Below are positions 24,416-32,160 of a stretch of DNA of 64,000 nucleotides, piece after piece; position 1 is the first letter of the stretch; each line of letters opens with the position of its first letter. Made by a program: the position numbers and the translations under genes. The DNA lies in contig NZ_CALCDX010000151.1 of NCBI RefSeq assembly GCF_937900395.1, forward strand, positions 1 to 64,000. The letters run 5' to 3'. The notes under the pieces were generated by a model. That model ran no database searches. It worked only from the letters and a program-made list of their open reading frames with translations, and had not been told where the DNA came from. The DNA is from an uncultured Caulobacter sp. GTDB taxonomy: Bacteria; Pseudomonadota; Alphaproteobacteria; Caulobacterales; Caulobacteraceae.

Positions 24416-25788
24416 GCCGGGACGACCGACAGGTCCCGCACGAAGGACTCCGGCGCCAGAGAGTCCAAGAACCGGCGCCATTCGGCGGCGTGACGGGTAA
24501 GGAGTGAGCGCAAGCGCCCTTCGATCTCGACTGGATCCTGGTTCAGGACCTCGGCTGTCTCGCGAGCAACGCGACGTACGGCGCGCACCGCGCTCGGCGC
24601 GATAGCGAGGTCCGCCATGTGATCCATGTGTAGGATGCCTGCAATAGCGTGCTCCCGCATGGAGTCGGTGATCCCGATGAAGCCCTCCACAGCACCCGCC
24701 TCAAAGGTCGAGGCCGACAGGTTTTCCCAGATGTAGGCACCGGCCGGCTCTGCCAATCCGGCGGCGAACATGCTCATGCGCCGAAGCATACACGCCGCGC
24801 AGATGCCGCACTGACGACGACGTCCATCGATGGACGCGTGGCGCGACTGTTGCCAGCAGGAGCGAGTATCTGACCAGGACGGTGGGTGGGGCAGCGCCGC
24901 CGCTTCCGCCAGGGTCTCGCCCTTAGTGGACCATAGCCGCGGATATTCATAGTGGGCGGTCGAGCCAACCAGTGCTTCGAACAGGCGCTCGACCCTGGTG
25001 GTGAATAGCGGGTGGACACGGTAGTCGGGATAGATCTGGCCGCTAACGGCCATCATCGGACCGAAGGAGCCCTGCCCACTCTCGGTAACGATGATCCGGT
25101 CCACACCGGCGATCTGCGCCGCCACACCGGTCACCACGGCGAACTTGAAGCCACGAGACCGAGCTGACGATTCCTTACGCTGCGGAACCTGGACCTTGTA
25201 GGGCACGAGGGTAAACGCCGCACGGCGGCGCTCACGCTGGGGGTCGTCGACCCCCACCGAGCCCAGACGTACACGAACCAGATCGGCGCGGCCGACAGCC
25301 TGAGCGGTGATCGCGTGGACAGCCCGAGAATCTAGACCGTCGCTGTATGGCATGATGGCCTTAGCCTCAGCCGGCAGTTCGAGGCTCGCCTGGCGGATGC
25401 CCTGAGCGCTCTGCCGGCGCGCCACGAAACTAAAGGTCCAGGTATCGCCAGTGAGGAAGGTCAGCGCGCCTTCCAATGCCGATTTGACTGCTGTTGACGA
25501 CCACAGCTGTACATCGTGCACAGCAACGCGGACATCGAAGGTCCGGGACCATGATACAGTCGAGCGCGCCTTGGCGGCGTCACAGTATTCCGCCGCCGCT
25601 GCGACGACGAGAAGATCAAAGAGCTCGGGACGCCACTTGGAAAAAAAGTAGGTTTCCAGCCCCTCAGTCGACAGGCGGATAGCGTCGCCTAGCGCGGCGA
25701 GTTCGGCCTCGTCACGCACCCGGACTCCCTCGTCGACGACGTCGACGAACATGGTCTCGTCGACCAGGCGGATGGCGAGGGCGGTCAA
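24412..25788 (-). CDS. QueC-like (7-cyano-7-deazaguanine synthase family) protein
   Basis: This 458-residue protein carries a PP-loop ATPase signature SDGLDS (149-154) and the QueC zinc site, with C311 followed by C327, C330 and C333 in CGICAACMLRR. It is much longer than the housekeeping QueC, with about 140 extra residues at the N-terminus. QueC homologues in Qat and type IV CBASS defence systems attach deazaguanine to proteins. The gene overlaps its neighbours on both sides by 4 bp. The family call is secure; the substrate is not. Confidence 0.75.
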   Translation of the reverse strand: MTALAIRLVDETMFVDVVDEGVRVRDEAELAALGDAIRLSTEGLETYFFSKWRPELFDLLVVAAAAEYCDAAKARSTVSWSRTFDVRVAVHDVQLWSSTAVKSALEGALTFLTGDTWTFSFVARRQSAQGIRQASLELPAEAKAIMPYSDGLDSRAVHAITAQAVGRADLVRVRLGSVGVDDPQRERRRAAFTLVPYKVQVPQRKESSARSRGFKFAVVTGVAAQIAGVDRIIVTESGQGSFGPMMAVSGQIYPDYRVHPLFTTRVERLFEALVGSTAHYEYPRLWSTKGETLAEAAALPHPPSWSDTRSCWQQSRHASIDGRRRQCGICAACMLRRMSMFAAGLAEPAGAYIWENLSASTFEAGAVEGFIGITDSMREHAIAGILHMDHMADLAIAPSAVRAVRRVARETAEVLNQDPVEIEGRLRSLLTRHAAEWRRFLDSLAPESFVRDLSVVPA

Positions 25789-26351
25789 AAGCTTACTCCT
25801 TCATCAAGACCGGACCTGTCAGTTGGGACGGTCAAGTCACGGGCGGAAACTCCCGCGGCCAGGGCAGTCGCGAGGCCCTTCAGGTCCGTCGCCTGAACCG
25901 ACTCGGTTAGGCGCCCGCGGATGTCCGCCGCCTTACCCTGGGAGGCTTCGCGACGGTAGTGTTCCTCGACTTGCCGCAAGCCGCGATCAGCGCGCTCCGC
26001 GATAGTCGCGGCAGCCGCCTCCTCGAACGCAGCTGCACCCCGGTAGCCGTCGCGCAAGACGTCCATCGCATTGTCCGCGAGTAGGGCTTCCATCGGATTT
26101 GTCGCCTGGACCCGCAAGCGGGCCACCTCGTGCTTTGCGATCTCGGAAATAAGTACGCCGCGATCGTCGTCCCCGAGAGCGGCGCGCATTTGACGTAGGA
26201 ATGGTTGCCCGATCTCCCGCCAATCGGCCGCCAACGCGGCCGGCATGGCCTCAGCCACCTCTGCTGCACTATGTGCGGCGTTGCCGGCAACCTTCGCTAG
26301 CGCTCGCCATTTCGCGCTCATTTTCAAAGTCTTGTAAGGGCCGTCGCTCAT
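25785..26351 (-). CDS. Helical protein of unknown function, first gene of defence-like operon
   Basis: This 188-residue soluble protein is almost all helix (AKVAGNAAHSAAEVAEAMPAAL, EAAAATIAERADRGLRQVEEHYRREASQG). The ATG at 26351 follows a GGAGG site at normal distance; the upstream frame begins inside that site. It precedes the QueC-like gene with a 4-bp overlap. In Qat systems a non-QueC partner is the target of nucleobase conjugation, so this protein could be the substrate here. That is a hypothesis and no family is recognised. Confidence 0.65.
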   Translation of the reverse strand: MSDGPYKTLKMSAKWRALAKVAGNAAHSAAEVAEAMPAALAADWREIGQPFLRQMRAALGDDDRGVLISEIAKHEVARLRVQATNPMEALLADNAMDVLRDGYRGAAAFEEAAAATIAERADRGLRQVEEHYRREASQGKAADIRGRLTESVQATDLKGLATALAAGVSARDLTVPTDRSGLDEGVSF

Positions 26352-26362
26352 GCAGGCATCCT

Positions 26363-26434
26363 CCAATGTCAGGATGAATGCTCGATTCTTCCGACAATGT
26401 CAAATGAACCGCGTTCGACGCCTGACATTGTCAG
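26363..26434. promoter_or_regulatory. Three operator-like sites at 31-bp spacing
   Basis: The element TGACA-N-TGTCA occurs as a full site CTGACATTGTCAG (26422-26434), as GACAATGTC (26393-26401) and as the weaker CCAATGTCA (26363-26371). The centres are 26428, 26397 and 26366, so both intervals are exactly 31 bp, three helical turns. The last overlaps the region just before the operon start codon. A repressor binding the same helix face is inferred, probably the HTH-ImmA protein. Confidence 0.7.
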
Positions 26435-26649
26435 ACCCATCAACCGGCTGATGGCCTGCTGCGCCTAACGATCGAAGACGAGCCAGACCGGCTGTAATTA
26501 CCTCCAACAGCTCGGACCTCCGCGTCAGCGATCGTCACCCGAACGGGCCGAGACCGCGAAGCGGGCTCGGCGGCGGCCAGCGCGGCATGCCGCGTCTGGT
26601 GCCGTAGAGCGCGATCGCGCGCATTGCGCGCGAGACGCCCTACTTCTCG

Positions 26650-26883
26650 CTACCGGTCCTTCCGGCGAACAAGCTCTGCTTCGGTCACAGCCAAGGCGGC
26701 CGCCAACCGCTCAAGGACACGCAGGCTGATGTTGCGCTTCCCGTTCTCTATGCCGGACAAATAGGTCTGATGGATCTCGGCGACATGGGCGAGTTCGTCC
26801 TGCGGGACGCCACGCGCCTCCCGCAAGGCGCGAATATTCGCCCCTACGACCACTCGGAGATCCATGCTCCGACGGCGCATCAT
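26650..26883 (-). CDS. XRE regulator, first of two sister genes
   Basis: This 77-residue helix-turn-helix protein has the core VGANIRALREARGVPQDELAHVAEIHQTYLSGIENGKRNISLRVLERLAAALAV. It resembles small XRE regulators and controller (C) proteins. It is a sister of the gene at 26958-27182, with about two thirds of residues identical over the HTH. The start may be at 26865 (shorter). A near-identical promoter block lies just upstream of each. A GC-rich 8-bp hairpin (26615-26633) lies after the stop. Confidence 0.75.
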   Translation of the reverse strand: MMRRRSMDLRVVVGANIRALREARGVPQDELAHVAEIHQTYLSGIENGKRNISLRVLERLAAALAVTEAELVRRKDR

Positions 26884-26897
26884 CCCGCCGCGATGCG

Positions 26898-26918
26898 GAA
26901 TAGACTATAAGTAAAGTG
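26898..26918 (-). promoter_or_regulatory. C-box-like operator of first XRE gene
   Basis: The block contains GACT-ATA-AGT (26903-26912), close to the GACTNNNAGTC form of controller-protein operators. The 21-bp block is identical to 27200-27220 except for one base. It lies 15 bp upstream of the XRE gene start. Autoregulation is inferred. Confidence 0.6.
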
Positions 26919-26957
26919 ACCACAAAAGCGTCTCGGCCCTTCGCGACCGGGCGTCCG

Positions 26958-27182
26958 TCAGCGCCGAATTACAAGATCGGTTTCAGGAACCCGAAGGGCT
27001 GACGCCAAGCGCTCAAGCACCTTCATGCTAAGATTTCTTTTTCCCGTCTCGACGCCTGAGAGATAGGTGGGGTGGATACCGGCCAAGTGTGCGAGTTCGT
27101 CCTGCGGAAGGCCTCTCGCCTCCCGCAGGGTGCGAACGTTCGCTCCCACCACGGCCAGAAAATCCATGGTCGGAAGGCGCAC
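26958..27182 (-). CDS. XRE regulator, second sister gene
   Basis: This 74-residue helix-turn-helix protein has the core VGANVRTLREARGLPQDELAHLAGIHPTYLSGVETGKRNLSMKVLERLASAL. It reads from a GTG at 27182, or from an ATG at 27167 that aligns with its sister. It is divergent from the lasso sigma-factor gene, so its operator at 27200-27220 lies in their shared gap. It may therefore influence that sigma gene as well as itself. This is inference. Confidence 0.75.
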   Translation of the reverse strand: MRLPTMDFLAVVGANVRTLREARGLPQDELAHLAGIHPTYLSGVETGKRNLSMKVLERLASALRVPETDLVIRR

Positions 27183-27199
27183 GCTCGGCGCTGGACTGT

Positions 27200-27220
27200 G
27201 AATAGACTATGAGTAAAGTG
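27200..27220. promoter_or_regulatory. C-box-like operator between XRE gene and ECF sigma gene
   Basis: GACT-ATG-AGT (27205-27214) sits in a 21-bp block that matches 26898-26918 at 20 positions. It lies between the second XRE gene and the sigma factor of the lasso locus. It is the same kind of site as before each XRE gene, which supports duplication of a gene plus its operator. Confidence 0.6.
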
Positions 27221-27307
27221 GAGGAATATCGTCGTGCGTTCGCGACGCTCACGCGGGCACGGCTCGATCCGGATTCCGCCCGCATCATTCGGCTTGGAAT
27301 GCGGTTT

Positions 27308-27826
27308 ATGTCTCCGCTCGATGGTCAAATCACCGCCCCTGACACCCAGCCCTCGGAAGGCGGGACGCCGCCGCTCGCCGACGCCTATCTGCGCCATCGC
27401 GACTGGCTGACGGCGCTCCTGGCGCGCCGCTATCCGCAAGACGCCGACGACATCGCCCAGGACACCTGGCTGCGGGTCCACGACTACCGGCCGCCCCGGC
27501 CCGTCCGCAGTCCCAAGTCGCTGCTGGCCCGCATCGCCCTGAACCTGGCGGCCAGCCGCTTCCGCCGGAGCGCGCGCGAGGTCCCCACCGATCCCGACCA
27601 CAAGACCCTGGCCGACCAGACGATCGACGCCAGCCAGGAGCAGGCGATCCTTTTCGAACAGATGTTGCTCGCCTTACCGCCCAAGTTGCGCGATGTTTTC
27701 GCCCTGAACCATGTCAGGGGCCTCACCTATCGGGAAATCGCGCAGCTGCGCGGCATCTCGGTCAAGGCGGTGGAAAAGCGAATGACCCAGGCTATCGCCC
27801 GATGCGCCGACATGATCCGGAGCTAG
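27308..27826 (+). CDS. FecI-like ECF sigma factor
   Basis: This is a sigma-70 family factor that would respond to a surface signal from the TonB receptor through FecR. The protein of about 172 residues has region 2 (YLRHRDWLTALLARRYPQDADDIAQDTWLRVHDY) and region 4 (LLALPPKLRDVFALNHVRGLTYREIAQLRGISVKAVEKRMTQAIARC). The start is uncertain: I use the ATG at 27308, while frames open from 27209. It is followed by fecR after 12 bp. Confidence 0.85.
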   Translation: MSPLDGQITAPDTQPSEGGTPPLADAYLRHRDWLTALLARRYPQDADDIAQDTWLRVHDYRPPRPVRSPKSLLARIALNLAASRFRRSAREVPTDPDHKTLADQTIDASQEQAILFEQMLLALPPKLRDVFALNHVRGLTYREIAQLRGISVKAVEKRMTQAIARCADMIRS

Positions 27827-27838
27827 GCGGATCACGTC

Positions 27839-28900
27839 ATGATCGATGACAAGACCCAGGCCAGAAGCGCCCAGCCGGGCGGCGGGGAGCCCCGCAGCGC
27901 CGACGACAAGCGCGCGCGCGACGAGGCGGCCGCCTGGTACGCCAAGCTCAGCGCCCAACGGGTCAGCAACGCCGACCTGACGACCTTCTTCGCCTGGCGC
28001 GAAGACAGCCTCAATGACGCCGCCTACACCCGCATCGAAGCCCTGACGACGGGCGTGCGGGCCCTGGCCGACGATCCGAGACTCCAGGCCATCGCCGAGA
28101 CGGCCGCGCGCCGGCCGCGCGGGATCGGCGCGCGGCTGCGAGGCCTCGGCCAAGGCCGCGGCGTCCGGACCCTCGGCGTCGGCGCGGCCCTGGCCGCGGC
28201 CGCGGTGATCGGAGCGGTGCTGCTTGGCCAGGCCGGCCAGCAGACCTATCGGACCGAGATCGGCGAGCGGCGGGCCATCAGCCTGGCCGATGGCTCGACG
28301 GTCGAACTCAACACCAACAGCCAGGTGCGCGTGCGGCTGTCCAAGGCCCAGCGCAGCCTGATCCTCGACAAGGGCCAGGCGATGTTCGTCGTCGCCCATG
28401 ACGCGGGGCGTCCCTTCGTCGTCACGGCCGGCGACACGGCGGTGCGGGCCATCGGCACGCGGTTCGAGGTCTATCGGGCCGACGGTGCGGTGCGGGTGAC
28501 CCTGGCCGAGGGCCGCGTCCAGGTCAGCCAGGCCGGCGCGCAAAACACGGCGCGGCCCGCGCCGGTGATCCTGTCGGCGGGACAGCGGGTCGATGTCGTC
28601 CGCGCCGCGCCGGTCAAACCGGTCGCCGTCGACGTGGCGGCGGCCACCGGCTGGACCAGCGGCCGCCTGACCTTCAAGGACGTGCCCCTGGCCGAGGCGG
28701 TGGCGGAGGTCAATCGCTACAGCCGTCGCCAGGTGGTGCTGGGTCCCGGGGCGCCGGCGGACCAGCGGGTCAATGGCGAGTTCGACGCCGGCGACACCGA
28801 GACCTTCGCCCGGGGGATGGCCGCCTTGCTGGACCTCAAGAGCGTCCCGCGCCCGGACGGCGGCGTCGAACTGACCGCCGAACGCTCCGGCCCCGCTTGA
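27839..28900 (+). CDS. FecR-type anti-sigma factor
   Basis: This is an inner-membrane regulator that holds or activates the ECF sigma factor. The 353-residue protein has the DUF4880-type cytoplasmic N-terminus (AAAWYAKLSAQRVSNADLTTFFAWREDSLNDAAYTRIEAL), one membrane helix (GVGAALAAAAVIGAVLLG) and a periplasmic FecR domain (EIGERRAISLADGSTVELNTNSQVRV). A C-terminal domain (LTFKDVPLAEAVAEVNRYSRRQ) probably contacts the receptor STN domain. Upstream sigma and downstream TonB gene confirm the role. Confidence 0.9.
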   Translation: MIDDKTQARSAQPGGGEPRSADDKRARDEAAAWYAKLSAQRVSNADLTTFFAWREDSLNDAAYTRIEALTTGVRALADDPRLQAIAETAARRPRGIGARLRGLGQGRGVRTLGVGAALAAAAVIGAVLLGQAGQQTYRTEIGERRAISLADGSTVELNTNSQVRVRLSKAQRSLILDKGQAMFVVAHDAGRPFVVTAGDTAVRAIGTRFEVYRADGAVRVTLAEGRVQVSQAGAQNTARPAPVILSAGQRVDVVRAAPVKPVAVDVAAATGWTSGRLTFKDVPLAEAVAEVNRYSRRQVVLGPGAPADQRVNGEFDAGDTETFARGMAALLDLKSVPRPDGGVELTAERSGPA

Positions 28901-28922
28901 CGTCATAAATCTTTCGCATCCC

Positions 28923-28954
28923 GGTAGGGTGTGACGCCCTCCCAGGAGTCTTAC
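28923..28954 (+). promoter_or_regulatory. Candidate FecI-type ECF promoter of receptor gene
   Basis: GGTAGGGT (28923-28930) followed after 17 bp by GTCTTAC (28948-28954) resembles promoters that I recall for FecI-type sigma factors of this bacterial group. It lies 68 bp before the receptor ATG. The match is by eye only. Confidence 0.4.
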
Positions 28955-29022
28955 CCCCGCCGCGCCCCGGCGAGAGACCGCCATCGTGGCGGCCCCGTGC
29001 GCGCGGCGGGGGGATGTGAACG

Positions 29023-32000
29023 ATGCGCGCTTATCGTCAAAGCCTGTTGGGGCTCAGTTGCCTGACGCTGGCCACCGGGTGGGTCGGACAAGCCCTGGCG
29101 GCCCCAAACGCCTCGGGAATGGAGGATGTCCAGGCCAACGCGCCCGCCCGGTCGAGCAAGGCCAGTCAGGCCGCCGATCCCGTGGTCGAGGTGCGCCTGG
29201 CCAAGGGACCGCTGGGCGCGGCGCTGTTCGCGCTGGGCCGCCAGACGGGAACCCAGATCCTGTTCACCAGCGAGATGGTGGCCGGCCGCAGCGGGCCGGC
29301 GGTCAGCGGACGGATGACGGCCGCGCAGGCCCTGGACCGGCTGCTGGTCGGGGTCGATCTCGAGGTCCAGCGGATGACCGGCAAGGTGTTCGTGTTGCGG
29401 GCCCGCGCCCAGCTGATCTCGACGGCCGGACCGGCGCGCGCGCAGGACACCGACGCCGACGCGCCGCCCGTCCCGCCGCTGGTCCAGGCCGCGCCGGAGG
29501 ACCCGACCCTGCTGTCGGAGATCGTGGTCGGGAGCCATATCCGGGGCGCCAAGGACAGCGCCTCGCCGGTGATCATCCTGGATCGCGAGAGCCTGGACCG
29601 GGCCGGCCGCACCAGCGTGGCCGACGCGCTTTCGGCCTTGCCCCAGGCGTTCGGGGGCCTGGGCAACGAGGACGCCAGCTCGACCGGCGCCGACCCGACC
29701 GGGACCAATTCCAACAAGGCCACCGGGGTGAACCTGCGGGGCCTGGGCACCGACGCCACCCTGGTGCTGGTCAATGGCCGCCGCCTGGCCGGAACAGGCC
29801 TGCGCGGCGACTTCGCCGACGTCTCGTCGATCCCGATGGCGGCGGTCGAGCGCATCGAAGTGCTGCTCGACGGGGCCTCGGCTCTCTACGGCTCGGACGC
29901 GGTCGGCGGCGTCGTCAACATCGTGCTGCGCAAGCGCTTCGAAGGCGCCGAGACCCGGGCCCTGGTCGGCGGAACGACCCAGGGCGGAGCCAGCCAGTGG
30001 TCGTTTGGCCAGACGGTCGGCCACGACTGGGACAGCGGCAATCTGGTGGTCAGCTACGAGCACAGCGCCCGTGACCGGCTCAAGGGGCGCGACCGGGACT
30101 ATACCGGCCAGGCCGACCTGCGCGCCCTCGGCGGCACGGACCATCGCCGCTATTACGGCATGCCGGGCACCATCCTGCGCGCCAACGCCGCCGGGGTGCT
30201 GGTCCCGGCCTATGCGATCCCCGCCGGTCAGAACGGCACGGGGCTGACGCCGGCCAGCTTCCAGGCCGGCACGGTCAATCTGGAAAACCAGCTGGGCGCC
30301 TATGACGTGCTGCCGCGCCAACGCCTCGACAGCCTCTATGTCGCCTTGGCTCAGGATTTGACGGCCGGCGTGTCGCTGTCGGCCGACGCGCGGGCCACGC
30401 GCCGCCGGTTCACCAACCGCAGCGTCGCCTCCAGCCCCACCCTGACGGTCAACCGCAACAACCCCTATTTCGTGTCGCCGACCGGCCAGACCTCCGAGCG
30501 CATCGCCTATTCGTTCCTCAATGAACTGGGCGGCCAGCGGGTCAACGGCGTGGCCGACACCCTGGGCCTCAGCTTCGGCGGCCAGGCCCGTCTGCCGGGG
30601 ACCTGGCGGCTGGACGCCTACGGCGCCTATGGCCTGGAGCAGGGCCGCTCGCGCACCGACAATCTCGTCAACACCAGCTACCTGTCCGAGGCCCTGGGGA
30701 CCACCGCCAACAACGCCGCCACCCCGTTCAGCACGGCGGCCAACGGCTTCTTCAACCCGTTCATCGGCCAGGGCTCCAACCCCAGGACGGTCCTCGACTT
30801 CATCAGCGGCGGCTATCTGACGCGCAAGACGCGCGGCGAGACGGCGTCAGTCAATCTCAAGCTCGACGGCGAACTCTTCACCCTGCCGGCCGGGGCGGTC
30901 GGCCTGGCGGTCGGCGGCCAGATCCGTCGCGAGGCCCTGAAGACCGGCGGCGTCAGCCTGACCTCGGGCTTTGTCCCGACCGAGGTGGCGCGGCGCGACG
31001 TCCACCGCACGATCGATGCTGCGTTCGCCGAAGTGCGTGTGCCGATCTTCGGCGGCGGCTTCGTGCGGCCCGGGCTGCAACGGCTGGAGCTGTCGGCGGC
31101 CGTGCGGCGCGAGGACTATGGCGAGATCGCCAGCACCGACCCGAAGGTCGGGGTGATCTGGTCGCCGGCCGCGGGCCTGACGGTCAAGGCCAGCTACGGA
31201 ACCTCCTTCCGGGCCCCGGCCCTGATCGAGCTGAACGAGCCGCAGATCTATGCGCCGACCACCCTGACCCGGAACGGCCAGGACACCATCGTGATGATCC
31301 TCTACGGCGGCAATCTGGACCTGCGCCCCGAGACCGCGACGTCCAAGACCCTGACCCTTGAACTGGCGCCGGCGCGCTGGCCCCGGTTCAAGGCGTCGGT
31401 CACGGGCTTCGACACCCGCTTCACCGACCGCATCGGCCAGCCCGGCTTGGACAATCTCTCCACGGTGCTGACCGCGCCGGAATTCGCCCCGTTCGTCAGC
31501 CTGGTCTCGCCGGGCAGCAACCCCGCCGATCTCGCCCGCATCCAGGCCCTGATCGACGATCCGCGCTCCCTGGCGCAAGGCATCTTCCCGGCCCAGTCCT
31601 ACGCGGCGATCATCGATGGGCGCTGGGTCAACACCGGCCAGCTGCGGGTGCGCGGCTTCGACATCTCGGCGCGCTACGCCGCCCAGCTCGGCAAGGATCC
31701 GCTGGCGCTCACCGCCGACGTCACCTGGCTCGTCGACTACCAGCGCAAGATCACGCCGCAGGCCCGCGCCGTGCAGCAAGCGGGGGTCGCCGGCCAGCCC
31801 GCGGACCTGCGCCTGCGGGCCGCCGCCAGCTGGACCCACGGCGCCCTGACCACCACGGCGGCGCTCAGCCATGTCGGTGATCTGCGCACCGAGACCGGCG
31901 GCCGGATCAAGCCGTGGACCACCGCCGATCTCAACCTGACCTACGGCTTCAAGACCGGGCCGATGCGAGGCCTCTCGCTGGCCTTGAACGTCCAGAACCT

Positions 32001-32112
32001 GCTGGACGACGATCCGCCGTTCTACGACTCCAACCTTGGCGTCGGCTACGACCCGGCCAACGCCGATCCCCTCGGCCGCACGGTGACCCTGCAGCTGACC
32101 AAGACCTGGTAG
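29023..32112 (+). CDS. TonB-dependent receptor with STN signalling domain
   Basis: This outer-membrane receptor is predicted to import the mature lasso peptide and report its binding to FecR. The 1029-residue protein has a signal peptide (LLGLSCLTLATGWVGQALA) and an STN domain at about 45-125 (VVEVRLAKGPLGAALFALGRQTGTQILFTSEMV). A plug domain follows (VVGSHIRGAKDSASPVIILDRESLDRAG, then TLVLVNGRRLAG), then a long barrel ending in the aromatic LQLTKTW. The STN extension marks the transducer class. It is followed 48 bp later by the isopeptidase. Confidence 0.9.
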   Translation: MRAYRQSLLGLSCLTLATGWVGQALAAPNASGMEDVQANAPARSSKASQAADPVVEVRLAKGPLGAALFALGRQTGTQILFTSEMVAGRSGPAVSGRMTAAQALDRLLVGVDLEVQRMTGKVFVLRARAQLISTAGPARAQDTDADAPPVPPLVQAAPEDPTLLSEIVVGSHIRGAKDSASPVIILDRESLDRAGRTSVADALSALPQAFGGLGNEDASSTGADPTGTNSNKATGVNLRGLGTDATLVLVNGRRLAGTGLRGDFADVSSIPMAAVERIEVLLDGASALYGSDAVGGVVNIVLRKRFEGAETRALVGGTTQGGASQWSFGQTVGHDWDSGNLVVSYEHSARDRLKGRDRDYTGQADLRALGGTDHRRYYGMPGTILRANAAGVLVPAYAIPAGQNGTGLTPASFQAGTVNLENQLGAYDVLPRQRLDSLYVALAQDLTAGVSLSADARATRRRFTNRSVASSPTLTVNRNNPYFVSPTGQTSERIAYSFLNELGGQRVNGVADTLGLSFGGQARLPGTWRLDAYGAYGLEQGRSRTDNLVNTSYLSEALGTTANNAATPFSTAANGFFNPFIGQGSNPRTVLDFISGGYLTRKTRGETASVNLKLDGELFTLPAGAVGLAVGGQIRREALKTGGVSLTSGFVPTEVARRDVHRTIDAAFAEVRVPIFGGGFVRPGLQRLELSAAVRREDYGEIASTDPKVGVIWSPAAGLTVKASYGTSFRAPALIELNEPQIYAPTTLTRNGQDTIVMILYGGNLDLRPETATSKTLTLELAPARWPRFKASVTGFDTRFTDRIGQPGLDNLSTVLTAPEFAPFVSLVSPGSNPADLARIQALIDDPRSLAQGIFPAQSYAAIIDGRWVNTGQLRVRGFDISARYAAQLGKDPLALTADVTWLVDYQRKITPQARAVQQAGVAGQPADLRLRAAASWTHGALTTTAALSHVGDLRTETGGRIKPWTTADLNLTYGFKTGPMRGLSLALNVQNLLDDDPPFYDSNLGVGYDPANADPLGRTVTLQLTKTW

Positions 32113-32160
32113 CGGCGCGCCCGCGCCCCTGATCCCAACCCCGTCATCCGGAGTTTTCCC

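Noticed and set aside
22645..26351. Complete Qat or type IV CBASS system
   Set aside because: Only the QueC-like enzyme is shared. No QatA ATPase, QatD TatD-like nuclease or CD-NTase gene is present nearby.
26615..26633. Terminator after the first XRE gene
   Set aside because: The 8-bp stem TCGCGCGC/GCGCGCGA is real, but the loop is only three bases and no T-run follows, so I did not call it.
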